This document shows positions 1 to 7,862 of a stretch of 64,000 bases of DNA, piece after piece. Under the pieces are notes generated by a model. That model did not search any database, was not told the origin of the DNA, and saw only the letters and a list, made by a program, of their open reading frames with translations. The DNA comes from Pseudolysinimonas_A sp049651805 (GTDB lineage: Bacteria; Actinomycetota; Actinomycetes; Actinomycetales; Microbacteriaceae): the NCBI RefSeq assembly GCF_049651805.1, contig NZ_JBASCU010000029.1, forward strand, positions 103,815 through 167,814. Direction: 5' to 3'. The position numbers and the translations under genes are program-made. Each line of letters begins with the position of its first letter. Position 1 is the first letter of the stretch.

Positions 1-1042
1 TGTTCACCTGTTCGGGCGGGTACTTGTAGGCGATCGCCCAGCGCGGCGCGCGGCTCGTGGCGCCGAGTTCGTCGTGCAGCGCGAGTTCGTCGACCTTCAC
101 GACGACGCCGTCGATCTCGTGCTCGACCGAATGGCGGTTTTCGCCGTACCGCTCGATGAAGGCGGCGGCGCCCGCGGCATCCTTCGTGACCTCGAAGCGG
201 GTGGAGGTCGGCAGCCCCCAGCTCGCGAGCAGCTCGTACACCTGCGACTGCGCCGCCACGGGCGGGTCGGGCCACGCGCCGATGCCGTGCACGAGCATCG
301 ACAGCCGCCCGATGCGGGAGCGCATGCGGGCGAGCGCCTCGCCCTGTTTGCCCTCCTCCTTCTGCCGAAGAGAGCCGGATGCCGCATTGCGGGGGTTGGC
401 GAACACCCGCTCGCCGGCGGCGACCTGGGCGGCGTTGAGGTGCTCGAAGGCGTCGACGGTGAAGAACACCTCGCCACGTACCTCGACGATCGGCGGATGG
501 CCCTCGCCCTCGAGGCGCCGCGGGATGGAGGCGATCATCCGCACGTTCTCGGTGACGTCTTCGCCCACCACGCCGTCGCCGCGGGTCGCGGCCGAGACGA
601 GCGTTCCGTTCTCGTACCGCAGGTTGAGGGCGAGCCCGTCGATCTTCAGCTCGCACAGGTAGTCGACGCGGCGGCCGGAGTCGCGTTCGACCTTCGCGGC
701 CCAGGCGAGGAATTCGTCGCGGCTGAACACGTTGTCGAGGCTCAGCATCCGCTCGGCGTGCCGCACCGGGTCGAACAGCTTCGCCGCCGACCCGCCCACG
801 GTCTGCGTGGGGCTGTCCTGGCTCTGCAACTCCGGATGCAGCCGCTCGAGCTCCTCGAGACGGCGCATCAGCGCGTCGTAGTCGGCGTCGTCGACCAGCA
901 CGGTGTCGCGCTCGTAGTACGCCTCGCGCAGCTCGAGGATGCGGGCGGTCAGGTCATCGGCCTCGGCCTTCGCCGCCGCGAGATCGGCGCTCGTGCGTTG
1001 CGGCCATTGCTCGAGAGGGTCGGAGTGCGATCCGCGGGGCAT
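1..1042 (-). CDS. ligA: NAD-dependent DNA ligase LigA (partial, C-terminal part beyond left edge)
   Basis: Seals nicks in duplex DNA during replication and repair using NAD+. The frame runs from an ATG at 1042 to the window edge, giving about 347 residues of a family that is usually near 700-800 long. What is visible is the N-terminal Ia domain and the adenylation domain: the KIDG motif with the AMP-accepting Lys at about residue 133, a SLDNVFS stretch near 101-107, an EVRGEVF segment, and IAYKYPP close to the edge. The OB, zinc-finger, helix-hairpin-helix and BRCT parts lie outside. No Shine-Dalgarno is seen; TAAGCT ends 6 bases before the ATG, so the message is probably leaderless. It follows mnmA on the same strand with a 32-base gap. 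Confidence 0.96.
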   Translation of the reverse strand, partial: MPRGSHSDPLEQWPQRTSADLAAAKAEADDLTARILELREAYYERDTVLVDDADYDALMRRLEELERLHPELQSQDSPTQTVGGSAAKLFDPVRHAERMLSLDNVFSRDEFLAWAAKVERDSGRRVDYLCELKIDGLALNLRYENGTLVSAATRGDGVVGEDVTENVRMIASIPRRLEGEGHPPIVEVRGEVFFTVDAFEHLNAAQVAAGERVFANPRNAASGSLRQKEEGKQGEALARMRSRIGRLSMLVHGIGAWPDPPVAAQSQVYELLASWGLPTSTRFEVTKDAAGAAAFIERYGENRHSVEHEIDGVVVKVDELALHDELGATSRAPRWAIAYKYPPEQVN

Positions 1043-1074
1043 GGGTTCAGCTTAGGAACGACGACCGACGCCCG

Positions 1075-2181
1075 TCAGACGCCCGCCGGGACCGCCGATA
1101 CGGTGCGGTCGATCGTGCACTGACCGAGCACCCGGGTGCCGACGTAGATGACGGCGCTCTGCCCCGGGGCGACGCCATCGAGCGGCTCCCGCAGGGTCAC
1201 GACGAGGTCGCCGTCGGCGACGCGCGCGGACGCGGGGACGGGGTCTCCGTGCGCCCGCACCTGCACCTCGCAGTCGAATGCGGTCGCGGGGTCGGCGGGC
1301 GGCATCCCGGCCCAGCTGATCCGGGAGCCCGCCAGTTGCCCGATGGCGAGGGCCTCGCGCGGCCCGACCACGACCTCGTTGGTCTTCGGTCGCACCTCGA
1401 GCACGTAGCGCGGCTTGCCGTCGGCGGCCGGGAACCCGATGTCGAGACCCTTCCGCTGCCCGACGGTGAACGCGAGCGCTCCCGGGTGGGTGCCGACGCG
1501 CTCGCCCGATCGGTCGAGGATGGCTCCCTCCGCAAGGGCGACCCGCTCCGACAGCCAGCCGCGGGTGTCGCCATCGGGGATGAAGCAGATGTCGTGCGAG
1601 TCGGGCTTCTGCGCCACCGTGAGCCCGCGGGCGGCGGCCTCGGCGCGCACGAGATTCTTCGACGGCGTGTCGCCGAGCGGGAACATCGCGTGCTCGAGCT
1701 GCGACGCGGTCAGCACGCCGAGCACGTAGGACTGGTCTTTCGCCCAGGTCGCGGCTCGGTGCAGCTCGCGCGACCCGTCGGGGGCGATGCGGATGTCGGC
1801 GTAGTGCCCGGTCGCGACGGCGTCGAAGCCGAGGGCGAGGGCCTTCTCCATGAGCGCCGCGAACTTGATCTTCTCGTTGCAGCGCAGGCACGGGTTGGGG
1901 GTGCGACCGGCGCTGTACTCGGCGACGAAGTCCTCGACGACATCCTCGGCGAAGCGCTCTGAGAAGTCCCACACGTAGAACGGGATGCCGAGCAGATTCG
2001 CCGCGCGGCGGGCATCCATCGCGTCTTCGATCGTGCAACAGCCGCGACTACCGGTGCGCAGGGTGCCGCGCTGCCGGGAGAGCGCGAGGTGCACGCCGAC
2101 GACCTCGTGCCCCGCGTCGACGGCGCGCGCGGCGGCCACGGCGCTGTCGACGCCGCCGCTCATCGCCGCGAGAACCTTCAC
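1075..2181 (-). CDS. mnmA: tRNA-specific 2-thiouridylase MnmA
   Basis: Adds sulfur to U34 of Lys, Glu and Gln tRNAs, taking it from a cysteine desulfurase relay. The frame stays open upstream to 2322, but family members begin at KVLAAMSGGVDS, which matches a GTG at 2181 and gives 368 residues, the normal length. The PP-loop SGGVDS is at about residues 8-13; the two catalytic cysteines are Cys98 (NPCLRCN) and Cys199 (DICF). A TACCCT hexamer at 2223-2228 could be the -10 of a leadered promoter, with purine-rich GAAGAGAGG downstream. The usual partner, a cysteine desulfurase, is present but lies 5.7 kb away, beyond an ABC importer cluster. Confidence 0.96.
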   Translation of the reverse strand: MKVLAAMSGGVDSAVAAARAVDAGHEVVGVHLALSRQRGTLRTGSRGCCTIEDAMDARRAANLLGIPFYVWDFSERFAEDVVEDFVAEYSAGRTPNPCLRCNEKIKFAALMEKALALGFDAVATGHYADIRIAPDGSRELHRAATWAKDQSYVLGVLTASQLEHAMFPLGDTPSKNLVRAEAAARGLTVAQKPDSHDICFIPDGDTRGWLSERVALAEGAILDRSGERVGTHPGALAFTVGQRKGLDIGFPAADGKPRYVLEVRPKTNEVVVGPREALAIGQLAGSRISWAGMPPADPATAFDCEVQVRAHGDPVPASARVADGDLVVTLREPLDGVAPGQSAVIYVGTRVLGQCTIDRTVSAVPAGV

Positions 2182-2335
2182 AGGCTCAGAACCTTCACTG
2201 CACGTCCCTCTCTTCGCCCTCCAGGGTAGCTGGCGTTGCCCGTGGTGGCTGCGAGAGCGATTGCCCGCGTGCGCCGCCGAGTGTTTCGCGCCGGTAACGA
2301 TCCGCTCACTCCACGACGACAAATCCGAAGCGGTG

Positions 2336-2377
2336 TGTTAGACCTAACAGGTGCTGTACCCCCCGAACGGGGTACAG
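2336..2377. promoter_or_regulatory. Two adjacent inverted repeats upstream of the ABC importer operon
   Basis: TGTTAG-AC-CTAACA occupies 2336-2349 and CTGTACCCC-(6)-GGGGTACAG occupies 2354-2377. Both are perfect. They sit 62-103 bases before the lipoprotein start, in the region shared with divergent mnmA. The first looks like a dimeric repressor site; the second could be an operator or an RNA hairpin. No regulator gene lies next to it. Confidence 0.5.
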
Positions 2378-2438
2378 GCTGGGGGGCTGCCACAAGCGAC
2401 CCCTCCTTTTCGTGAATCACCAGAGAGAGGCAAGGGGA

Positions 2439-4055
2439 ATGAACACCCTCCGAAAGACGCGCACCCGCGTCGCCCTCGTCGCGGCTCCCATCGCGGCGGC
2501 ACTCGTGCTCGCCGGTTGCGCCAGCGGCGGCGACCCGGGCGGCGACGACAACATCATCCTCGTCGGCACCACCGATAAGGTCACAACGCTCGATCCCGCC
2601 GGCTCCTACGACAACGGGTCGCTCGCGCTGCAGATCAACGTCTTCCCCTACCTGGTCGACACCGCTCTCGACAGCACCGAGGTCGAGCCGTCGCTCGCCG
2701 AGACCGCCGAGTTCACCGCTCCCGACGAGTACACCGTGACGCTGCCGGAAGGCCTGACCTGGGCGAACGGCAACGTGCTCGACGCCAACGACGTCGTCTT
2801 CTCGTTCGAGCGCAACATCGCGATCGCCGACCCCAACGGCGCGTCGAGCCTGCTCTACAACCTCGACAGCGTCGAAGCCGTCGACGATACGACCGTCGTC
2901 TTCCATCTCAAGAGCGAGAACGACCAGGTCTTCCCGTTCATCCTGACCAGCTTCCCCGGCGCGATCGTCGACGATGAAGTGTTCTCGGCCGACGCGCTGA
3001 CCCCCGACAACGAGATCGTCGACGCGAACGCGTTCGGTGGCCCCTACGTCATCACGAGCTACGACTTCAACCAGACCGTCGAGCTCGCTCCGAACCCGGA
3101 GTACCGCGGCCTCATCGAGGCTCCCGCCAACGACGGCGTCATCCTCAGCTACTACGCCGACTCGTCGAACCTCAAGCTCGACGTGCAGGAGGGCGAGATC
3201 GATGTCGCCTATCGCAGCCTGTCGGCGACCGACGTCGAAGACCTGAGCGGCAACGACAATGTCACCGTTCACGACGGCCCCGGTGGCGAGATCCGTTACA
3301 TCGTGTTCAACTTCAACACCCAGCCGTTCGGCGCGACGACCGCGGAGGCCGACCCGGCCAAGGCGCTCGCCGTGCGCCAGGCGGTCGCGTCGCTCATCGA
3401 CCGCGACGCCATCTCGGAGCAGGTCTACAAGGGCACCTACACGCCGCTGTACTCCTTCGTGCCCGACGGCTTCGCTGGTGCTACCGAGGTGCTCAAGGAC
3501 CTCTACGGCGACGGCGACGGCGGCCCCTCGGTCGAGAACGCCACGCAGATCCTCGCCGACGCGGGAGTCACGACGCCGGTCGAGCTCAACCTGCAGTACA
3601 GCCCCGACCACTACGGCCCGAGCTCGGGTGACGAGTACGCCCTCATCGAAGACCAGCTGGAGGCCGACGGGCTGTTCGCCGTCAACCTGCAGTCGACCGA
3701 GTGGGTGCAGTACTCCGAAGACCGCACCGCCGACGTCTACCCGGCGTACCAGCTCGGCTGGTTCCCGGACTACTCCGACGCCGACAACTACCTGTCGCCG
3801 TTCTTCCTCACGCAGAACTTCCTCGGCAACCACTTCACCGACCCGGCCGTCGACGAGATGATCCTCCAGCAGGCGGTCACTCCCGACGCCGGCGAGCGGG
3901 AGGCGCTCATCGGCGACATCCAGGCGGCGGTGGCCGAGCAGCTCTCGACCGTGCCGTACCTCCAGGGTGCGCAGGTCGCGGTGTCGGGTACCGACATCGA
4001 CGGCATCGTGCTGGATGCGTCGTTCAAGTTCCGTTGGGCTCCGGTCACGCGCTGA
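2439..4055 (+). CDS. ABC transporter substrate-binding lipoprotein, family 5 (peptide/nickel type)
   Basis: Extracytoplasmic solute receptor of a Dpp/Opp-type importer, anchored to the outer face of the membrane by lipidation. The 538-residue product has a lipoprotein signal with lipobox LAGC (Cys about 27), then the family-5 pattern starting TTLDPAGSYDNG and a central LDVQEGEIDVAY. The ATG at 2439 is chosen over one 27 bases upstream because AAGGGG stands just before it. The ligand cannot be read from sequence; peptides are the default guess and nickel or other small molecules are possible. It heads a four-gene operon and is separated from the first permease by a strong hairpin. Confidence 0.93.
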   Translation: MNTLRKTRTRVALVAAPIAAALVLAGCASGGDPGGDDNIILVGTTDKVTTLDPAGSYDNGSLALQINVFPYLVDTALDSTEVEPSLAETAEFTAPDEYTVTLPEGLTWANGNVLDANDVVFSFERNIAIADPNGASSLLYNLDSVEAVDDTTVVFHLKSENDQVFPFILTSFPGAIVDDEVFSADALTPDNEIVDANAFGGPYVITSYDFNQTVELAPNPEYRGLIEAPANDGVILSYYADSSNLKLDVQEGEIDVAYRSLSATDVEDLSGNDNVTVHDGPGGEIRYIVFNFNTQPFGATTAEADPAKALAVRQAVASLIDRDAISEQVYKGTYTPLYSFVPDGFAGATEVLKDLYGDGDGGPSVENATQILADAGVTTPVELNLQYSPDHYGPSSGDEYALIEDQLEADGLFAVNLQSTEWVQYSEDRTADVYPAYQLGWFPDYSDADNYLSPFFLTQNFLGNHFTDPAVDEMILQQAVTPDAGEREALIGDIQAAVAEQLSTVPYLQGAQVAVSGTDIDGIVLDASFKFRWAPVTR

Positions 4056-4069
4056 CCTGATGTCCGCCC

Positions 4070-4099
4070 GGGGGTGGCCCGCAGCGACGGGCCACCCCC
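4070..4099 (+). terminator. Perfect 12-bp hairpin between binding protein and permease genes
   Basis: Arms GGGGGTGGCCCG (4070-4081) and CGGGCCACCCCC (4088-4099) enclose a 6-base loop. There is no T-run after it. Inside an importer operon this is typical of a partial terminator or 3'-protecting stem that leaves the binding protein in excess over the membrane parts; that role is inferred. Confidence 0.65.
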
Positions 4100-4144
4100 A
4101 CCGGCGGCACCGCCCGACTTCCCGAAAATGAGAAGCTTCCACCT

Positions 4145-5218
4145 ATGACCACGACCGAGGCGTCGCCGGTTTCCGCCGTCTCCGCACGCTCCGGCGGGGG
4201 GTCGCTCGGCCGCTACCTGGTCGTGCGCTTCCTGCTCATCTTTCCGACCGTCTTCATCCTCGTGTCGATGGTGTTCCTGTTCATGCGGGTCACCGGTGAC
4301 CCGATCACCGCCGCGCTCGGCGGCCGGCTCCCTGCCGACCAGCTCGCGGAGCGCATCCACGAGGCTGGCTACGACCGGCCGATCATGGTGCAGTACCTGG
4401 AGTACCTCGGCCAGGTGTTCACCCTCAACTTCGGCACGACGCTCACCGACAACCAGCAGGTGACCGATGTGCTGCTGCGCTACGGCGGCGCGACGCTCGA
4501 ACTCGCGATCTACGCGTTACTCGTCGCACTCGTCGTCGGCATTCCCCTCGGGATGCTGTCGGCCGCCGTTCGCGACCGGTGGGGCGACGCCGTGCTGCGG
4601 GTCTTCGCGATCCTCTGCTACGCAACACCCGTCTTCTTCGCGGGTCTGCTGCTCAAGCTGATCTTCGCGGTCGGCCTCGACGTTCTGCCCGTCGCGGGAC
4701 GCGCGTCGGTGCGCGTCGAACTCGCTCTCGGCCGCATCGACAATCCGACGGGCATCTACCTGATCGACGCCGTGCGCACCGGCAGCCCCGCCGTCATCGG
4801 CGACGTGCTGTCGCACGCGGTCCTGCCCGGCATCGCGCTCGGCCTGCTCACGGCGGGCGTCTTCCTGCGCCTTGTGCGCACCAACGTCATCGGAACGCTC
4901 GCGATGCCCTACGTCGACGCGGCCCGCTCGCGCGGCATCAGCGAGGTGCGTCTCGTGCGCAAGCACGCGTTCAAGCCGGCGCTCATCCCGATCATCACCG
5001 TCATCGGCCTCCAGGTCGCGATGCTGCTCGGCGGCGCGGTGCTCACCGAGACCACCTTCGAGTGGGAGGGTCTCGGCTTCCAGCTCGCGCACTACCTGTC
5101 GGCGCGCGACTTCGTCGCGGTGCAGGGGATCGTTGCACTGCTCGCCGTGATCGTCGCGCTCACCAACTTCTTCGTCGACATCATCGCGGCGCTCATCGAC
5201 CCACGGGTGAGGTACTGA
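4145..5218 (+). CDS. ABC transporter permease, DppB/OppB type
   Basis: First inner-membrane channel subunit of the importer, 357 residues. After a short cytoplasmic N-terminus come the first membrane helix (YLVVRFLLIFPTVFILVSMV), a periplasmic loop, and further helices with the BPD_transp_1 signature; the cytoplasmic EAA loop that docks on the ATPase is seen as YVDAARSRGISEVRLVRKHA near residues 257-276. The length fits the family. The stop overlaps the next ATG (ATGA at 5216-5220), so the permeases are translationally coupled. The ribosome site before 4145 is weak. Confidence 0.92.
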   Translation: MTTTEASPVSAVSARSGGGSLGRYLVVRFLLIFPTVFILVSMVFLFMRVTGDPITAALGGRLPADQLAERIHEAGYDRPIMVQYLEYLGQVFTLNFGTTLTDNQQVTDVLLRYGGATLELAIYALLVALVVGIPLGMLSAAVRDRWGDAVLRVFAILCYATPVFFAGLLLKLIFAVGLDVLPVAGRASVRVELALGRIDNPTGIYLIDAVRTGSPAVIGDVLSHAVLPGIALGLLTAGVFLRLVRTNVIGTLAMPYVDAARSRGISEVRLVRKHAFKPALIPIITVIGLQVAMLLGGAVLTETTFEWEGLGFQLAHYLSARDFVAVQGIVALLAVIVALTNFFVDIIAALIDPRVRY

Positions 5219-6216
5219 TGGCCGCCCCGCATCGCCGCTTCTCGTTCGCGCGACTGCCGATCGTGCACCAGTACCGGCAGTCGGTCGGCCTCCAGCGCGG
5301 CATGCTCACCGCGGGGCTCGTGATCTGCGCGATCTTCGTGCTCGCCGCCATCTTCGCCCCCGTTCTCGCGCCGTTCGGGTACAACCAGCTGTCGGTCGAC
5401 GGTGAACGCTTCGGCGCGCAGCAGCCGCCGAGCGCCGAGCACCTGCTGGGAACGACCGTCGGCGGCTACGACGTGCTGTCACGCGTCATCTGGGGCAGCC
5501 AGACGGCGCTGATGGTGATCGTCGTCGCGGTGCTGCTGTCGATCTTCGTCGGCATCCTGCTCGGCCTGCTCTCGGGTTACCTCGGCGGCTGGCTCGACCG
5601 AGTGCTCGTCGTGATCGCCGATGCCGTCTACGCGTTCCCGACGCTGCTGCTCGCGATCGTCGCGGCGATCGTCATCTCGGGCGGTCGCTCGAGCCTGCTC
5701 GGCGGCGTGTTCGCGGCGGCCGTCTCGATCACGGTCGTCTTCATCCCGCAGTACTTCCGCGTCATCCGCGCCGAGGCGGTGCGCATCAAGCCGGAGGCGT
5801 ACGTCGAGTCGGCCCTCGTCATCGGGGCGTCGACGCCGCGGATCATGTTCCGTCACGTGTTCCGCAACGCGACCCGCACCCTGCCGCTCATCTTCACGCT
5901 CAACAGTTCGGAGGCGATCCTGACACTCGCCGCCCTCGGCTTCCTGGGATTCGGGATCGAGCCGACCGCAGCAGCCGAGTGGGGCTACGACCTCAACCGC
6001 TCGATCGCCGACGTCACGAGCGGCATCTGGTGGACGTCGGTCTTCCCCGGGTCCGCGATCGTGCTCGTCGTGCTCGGCATCACGCTCGTCGGCGAGAGCC
6101 TCAACGACCTCGCCGACCCGCGTCTGCGGGCCCGGCGCCGTGCCGCCGCGACCCCGGCCGACGCCGCCGCGCAGTCGACCCCGATGGCACGCGAAGAACT
6201 CGGGGAGGTGCCGTGA
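5218..6216 (+). CDS. ABC transporter permease, DppC/OppC type
   Basis: Second channel subunit, 332 residues. The N-terminus carries the OppC_N helix (MLTAGLVICAIFVLAAIFAP) followed by the EHLLGTT motif typical of DppC proteins, then the BPD_transp_1 domain with the coupling loop around ESALVIGASTPRIMFRHVF. The longer frame opening at 4579 is only a shadow of the upstream gene; the ATG overlapping the dppB-type stop is the natural start. Its own stop overlaps the ATPase start by one base. Confidence 0.92.
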   Translation: MAAPHRRFSFARLPIVHQYRQSVGLQRGMLTAGLVICAIFVLAAIFAPVLAPFGYNQLSVDGERFGAQQPPSAEHLLGTTVGGYDVLSRVIWGSQTALMVIVVAVLLSIFVGILLGLLSGYLGGWLDRVLVVIADAVYAFPTLLLAIVAAIVISGGRSSLLGGVFAAAVSITVVFIPQYFRVIRAEAVRIKPEAYVESALVIGASTPRIMFRHVFRNATRTLPLIFTLNSSEAILTLAALGFLGFGIEPTAAAEWGYDLNRSIADVTSGIWWTSVFPGSAIVLVVLGITLVGESLNDLADPRLRARRRAAATPADAAAQSTPMAREELGEVP

Positions 6217-7859
6217 TGACCGGTTCGCGGGACGCGCTCGCGGTCGAGATCCGCGACCTCGACATCACCTTCGCAACCGACGGCGGCGATGTTGCCGCGG
6301 TCCGCGGCATCGACCTCGACGTGCGCGCCGGTGAGGTGCTCGCGATCGTCGGCGAATCCGGCAGCGGCAAGACCGTCACGGGCCGCAGCATCTTAGGGCT
6401 GCTTCCCGAGACGGCGCGCGTCGACGGCGCGGTGCTGCTCACCGGAACGGATGTCGTCGGCCTCTCCCCCGACCGGATGCGGGCCCTCCGCGGCCCCGCC
6501 GCGGCGATGATCTTCCAGGAGCCCTCGACGTCGCTCAATCCCGTCTATACGGTCGGCTGGCAGTTGGCGGAAGGGCTGCGCGCCCACGGCAAGGTCTCGA
6601 AGGCCGACGCCCGCGCGACGGCGATCGACGTGCTCGGCCGAGTCGGCATTCCCGACCCTGAGCGCCGCGTCGACGATTACCCGCACCAGTTCTCGGGCGG
6701 CCAGAAGCAGCGCATCGTCATCGCGATGGCACTTGCGCTGCGACCCGCCGTGATCGTCGCCGACGAGCCGACGACTGCTCTCGACGTCACGGTGCAGGCC
6801 GAGATCCTCGACCTGCTGCGCACCCTGCGCGACGAGTTCGGCACCGCGATCGTGCTGATCACCCACAACATGGGCGTCGTCGCCGATCTCGCGGATCGCG
6901 TCGCGGTGATGTACGAGGGCGAAATCGTCGAAACCGCGCCGGTTCGGGAGCTGTTCGCTCACCCCCGCGACCCGTACACGCAGCGCCTGCTCGCGGCCGT
7001 GCCGCGGCTTGAAATCGTCGACCGGGCGTTCACGGGGGATGCCGCCGCAGTGCCCGTCGTGGTCGCTCTCGACCTCTCGATCGACTACGCCGGGCGCCTG
7101 GGCCGCAAGGCGTTCCGGGCCGTTTCGGCGGTGAGTTTCGACATCCGGCCCGGCGAGGTGGTGGGCCTCGTCGGCGAGTCGGGATCGGGCAAGACGACGA
7201 TCGGGCGCGCGATCGCCGGCCTCACCCGGGTCACCGGCGGGTCGCTGCAGGTGCTCGGCACCGAACTCGCCGGCGGACGAGAGCGCGACTTCCGGCCCAA
7301 GCGCCGCGAACTCGGGTTCGTCTTCCAAGACCCGGCCTCGAGCTTCAACCCGTTGCTGACGATCGCCGACTGCATCGCCGAGCCGCTCGTCGTGCACGGC
7401 GAGGCGTCGAACCCGGCGGCGGCGCGCGGCAAGGTGGACGAGTTGCTCGACGCCGTGCAGTTGCCCGGCGACTACGGCGACCGCTTTCCCCACGAACTCT
7501 CCGGCGGACAACGACAGCGGGCCTCCCTGGCTCGGGCCATCGCCCTCGACCCGAAGCTGCTGATCGCCGACGAACCGACGAGTGCGCTCGACGTGTCGGT
7601 GCAGGCCCGGGTGCTCGAGCTGTTCGCCGAACTGCAGGAACGCTTCGGGTTCGCCTGCCTGTTCATCACGCACGACCTCGCGGTGGTCGACTTGCTCGCG
7701 CACCGCGTCGTCGTGCTGCATCGCGGCGAGATCGCCGAACATGGCCCGACCTCCCAGGTGCTGGGCTCGCCGCAGGATCCCTACACGCAGCGCCTCATCG
7801 CGGCCCTTCCGATTCCGGATCCCGTCGAGCAGGCCGCCCGCCGCGCTGCGCGCCAGTAG
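6216..7859 (+). CDS. Fused double ATPase of the peptide-type ABC importer (DppD-DppF fusion)
   Basis: Drives uptake by ATP hydrolysis. One 547-residue chain contains two complete nucleotide-binding domains in tandem: Walker A GESGSGKT at about 41-48 and again near 325, signature motifs FSGGQKQR and LSGGQRQR, and two Walker B segments ending in DEPT. Each half keeps the peptide-importer C-terminal extension with the HPRDPYTQRLL / SPQDPYTQRLI pattern. In many bacteria these halves are separate DppD and DppF genes; the fused form is common in actinobacteria and alphaproteobacteria. It ends 3 bases from the convergent cysteine desulfurase stop. Confidence 0.94.
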   Translation: MTGSRDALAVEIRDLDITFATDGGDVAAVRGIDLDVRAGEVLAIVGESGSGKTVTGRSILGLLPETARVDGAVLLTGTDVVGLSPDRMRALRGPAAAMIFQEPSTSLNPVYTVGWQLAEGLRAHGKVSKADARATAIDVLGRVGIPDPERRVDDYPHQFSGGQKQRIVIAMALALRPAVIVADEPTTALDVTVQAEILDLLRTLRDEFGTAIVLITHNMGVVADLADRVAVMYEGEIVETAPVRELFAHPRDPYTQRLLAAVPRLEIVDRAFTGDAAAVPVVVALDLSIDYAGRLGRKAFRAVSAVSFDIRPGEVVGLVGESGSGKTTIGRAIAGLTRVTGGSLQVLGTELAGGRERDFRPKRRELGFVFQDPASSFNPLLTIADCIAEPLVVHGEASNPAAARGKVDELLDAVQLPGDYGDRFPHELSGGQRQRASLARAIALDPKLLIADEPTSALDVSVQARVLELFAELQERFGFACLFITHDLAVVDLLAHRVVVLHRGEIAEHGPTSQVLGSPQDPYTQRLIAALPIPDPVEQAARRAARQ

Positions 7860-7862
7860 CCT

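Noticed and set aside
2179..2200. The 11-base sequence GTGAAGGTTCT occurs twice, 17 bases apart, at the mnmA start
   Set aside because: The upstream copy runs into a stop after six codons; probably a chance or small duplication without clear role.
2182..2322. An mnmA start at 2322 giving 47 more residues
   Set aside because: The extension is Ser/Arg-rich and absent from the family; KVLAAMSGGVDS is the normal start.
2178..4142. A 654-residue open frame on minus opposite the substrate-binding gene
   Set aside because: It is antisense to a clear lipoprotein gene and shows only Val/Asp/Arg-rich low-complexity sequence, as expected from high GC codon use.
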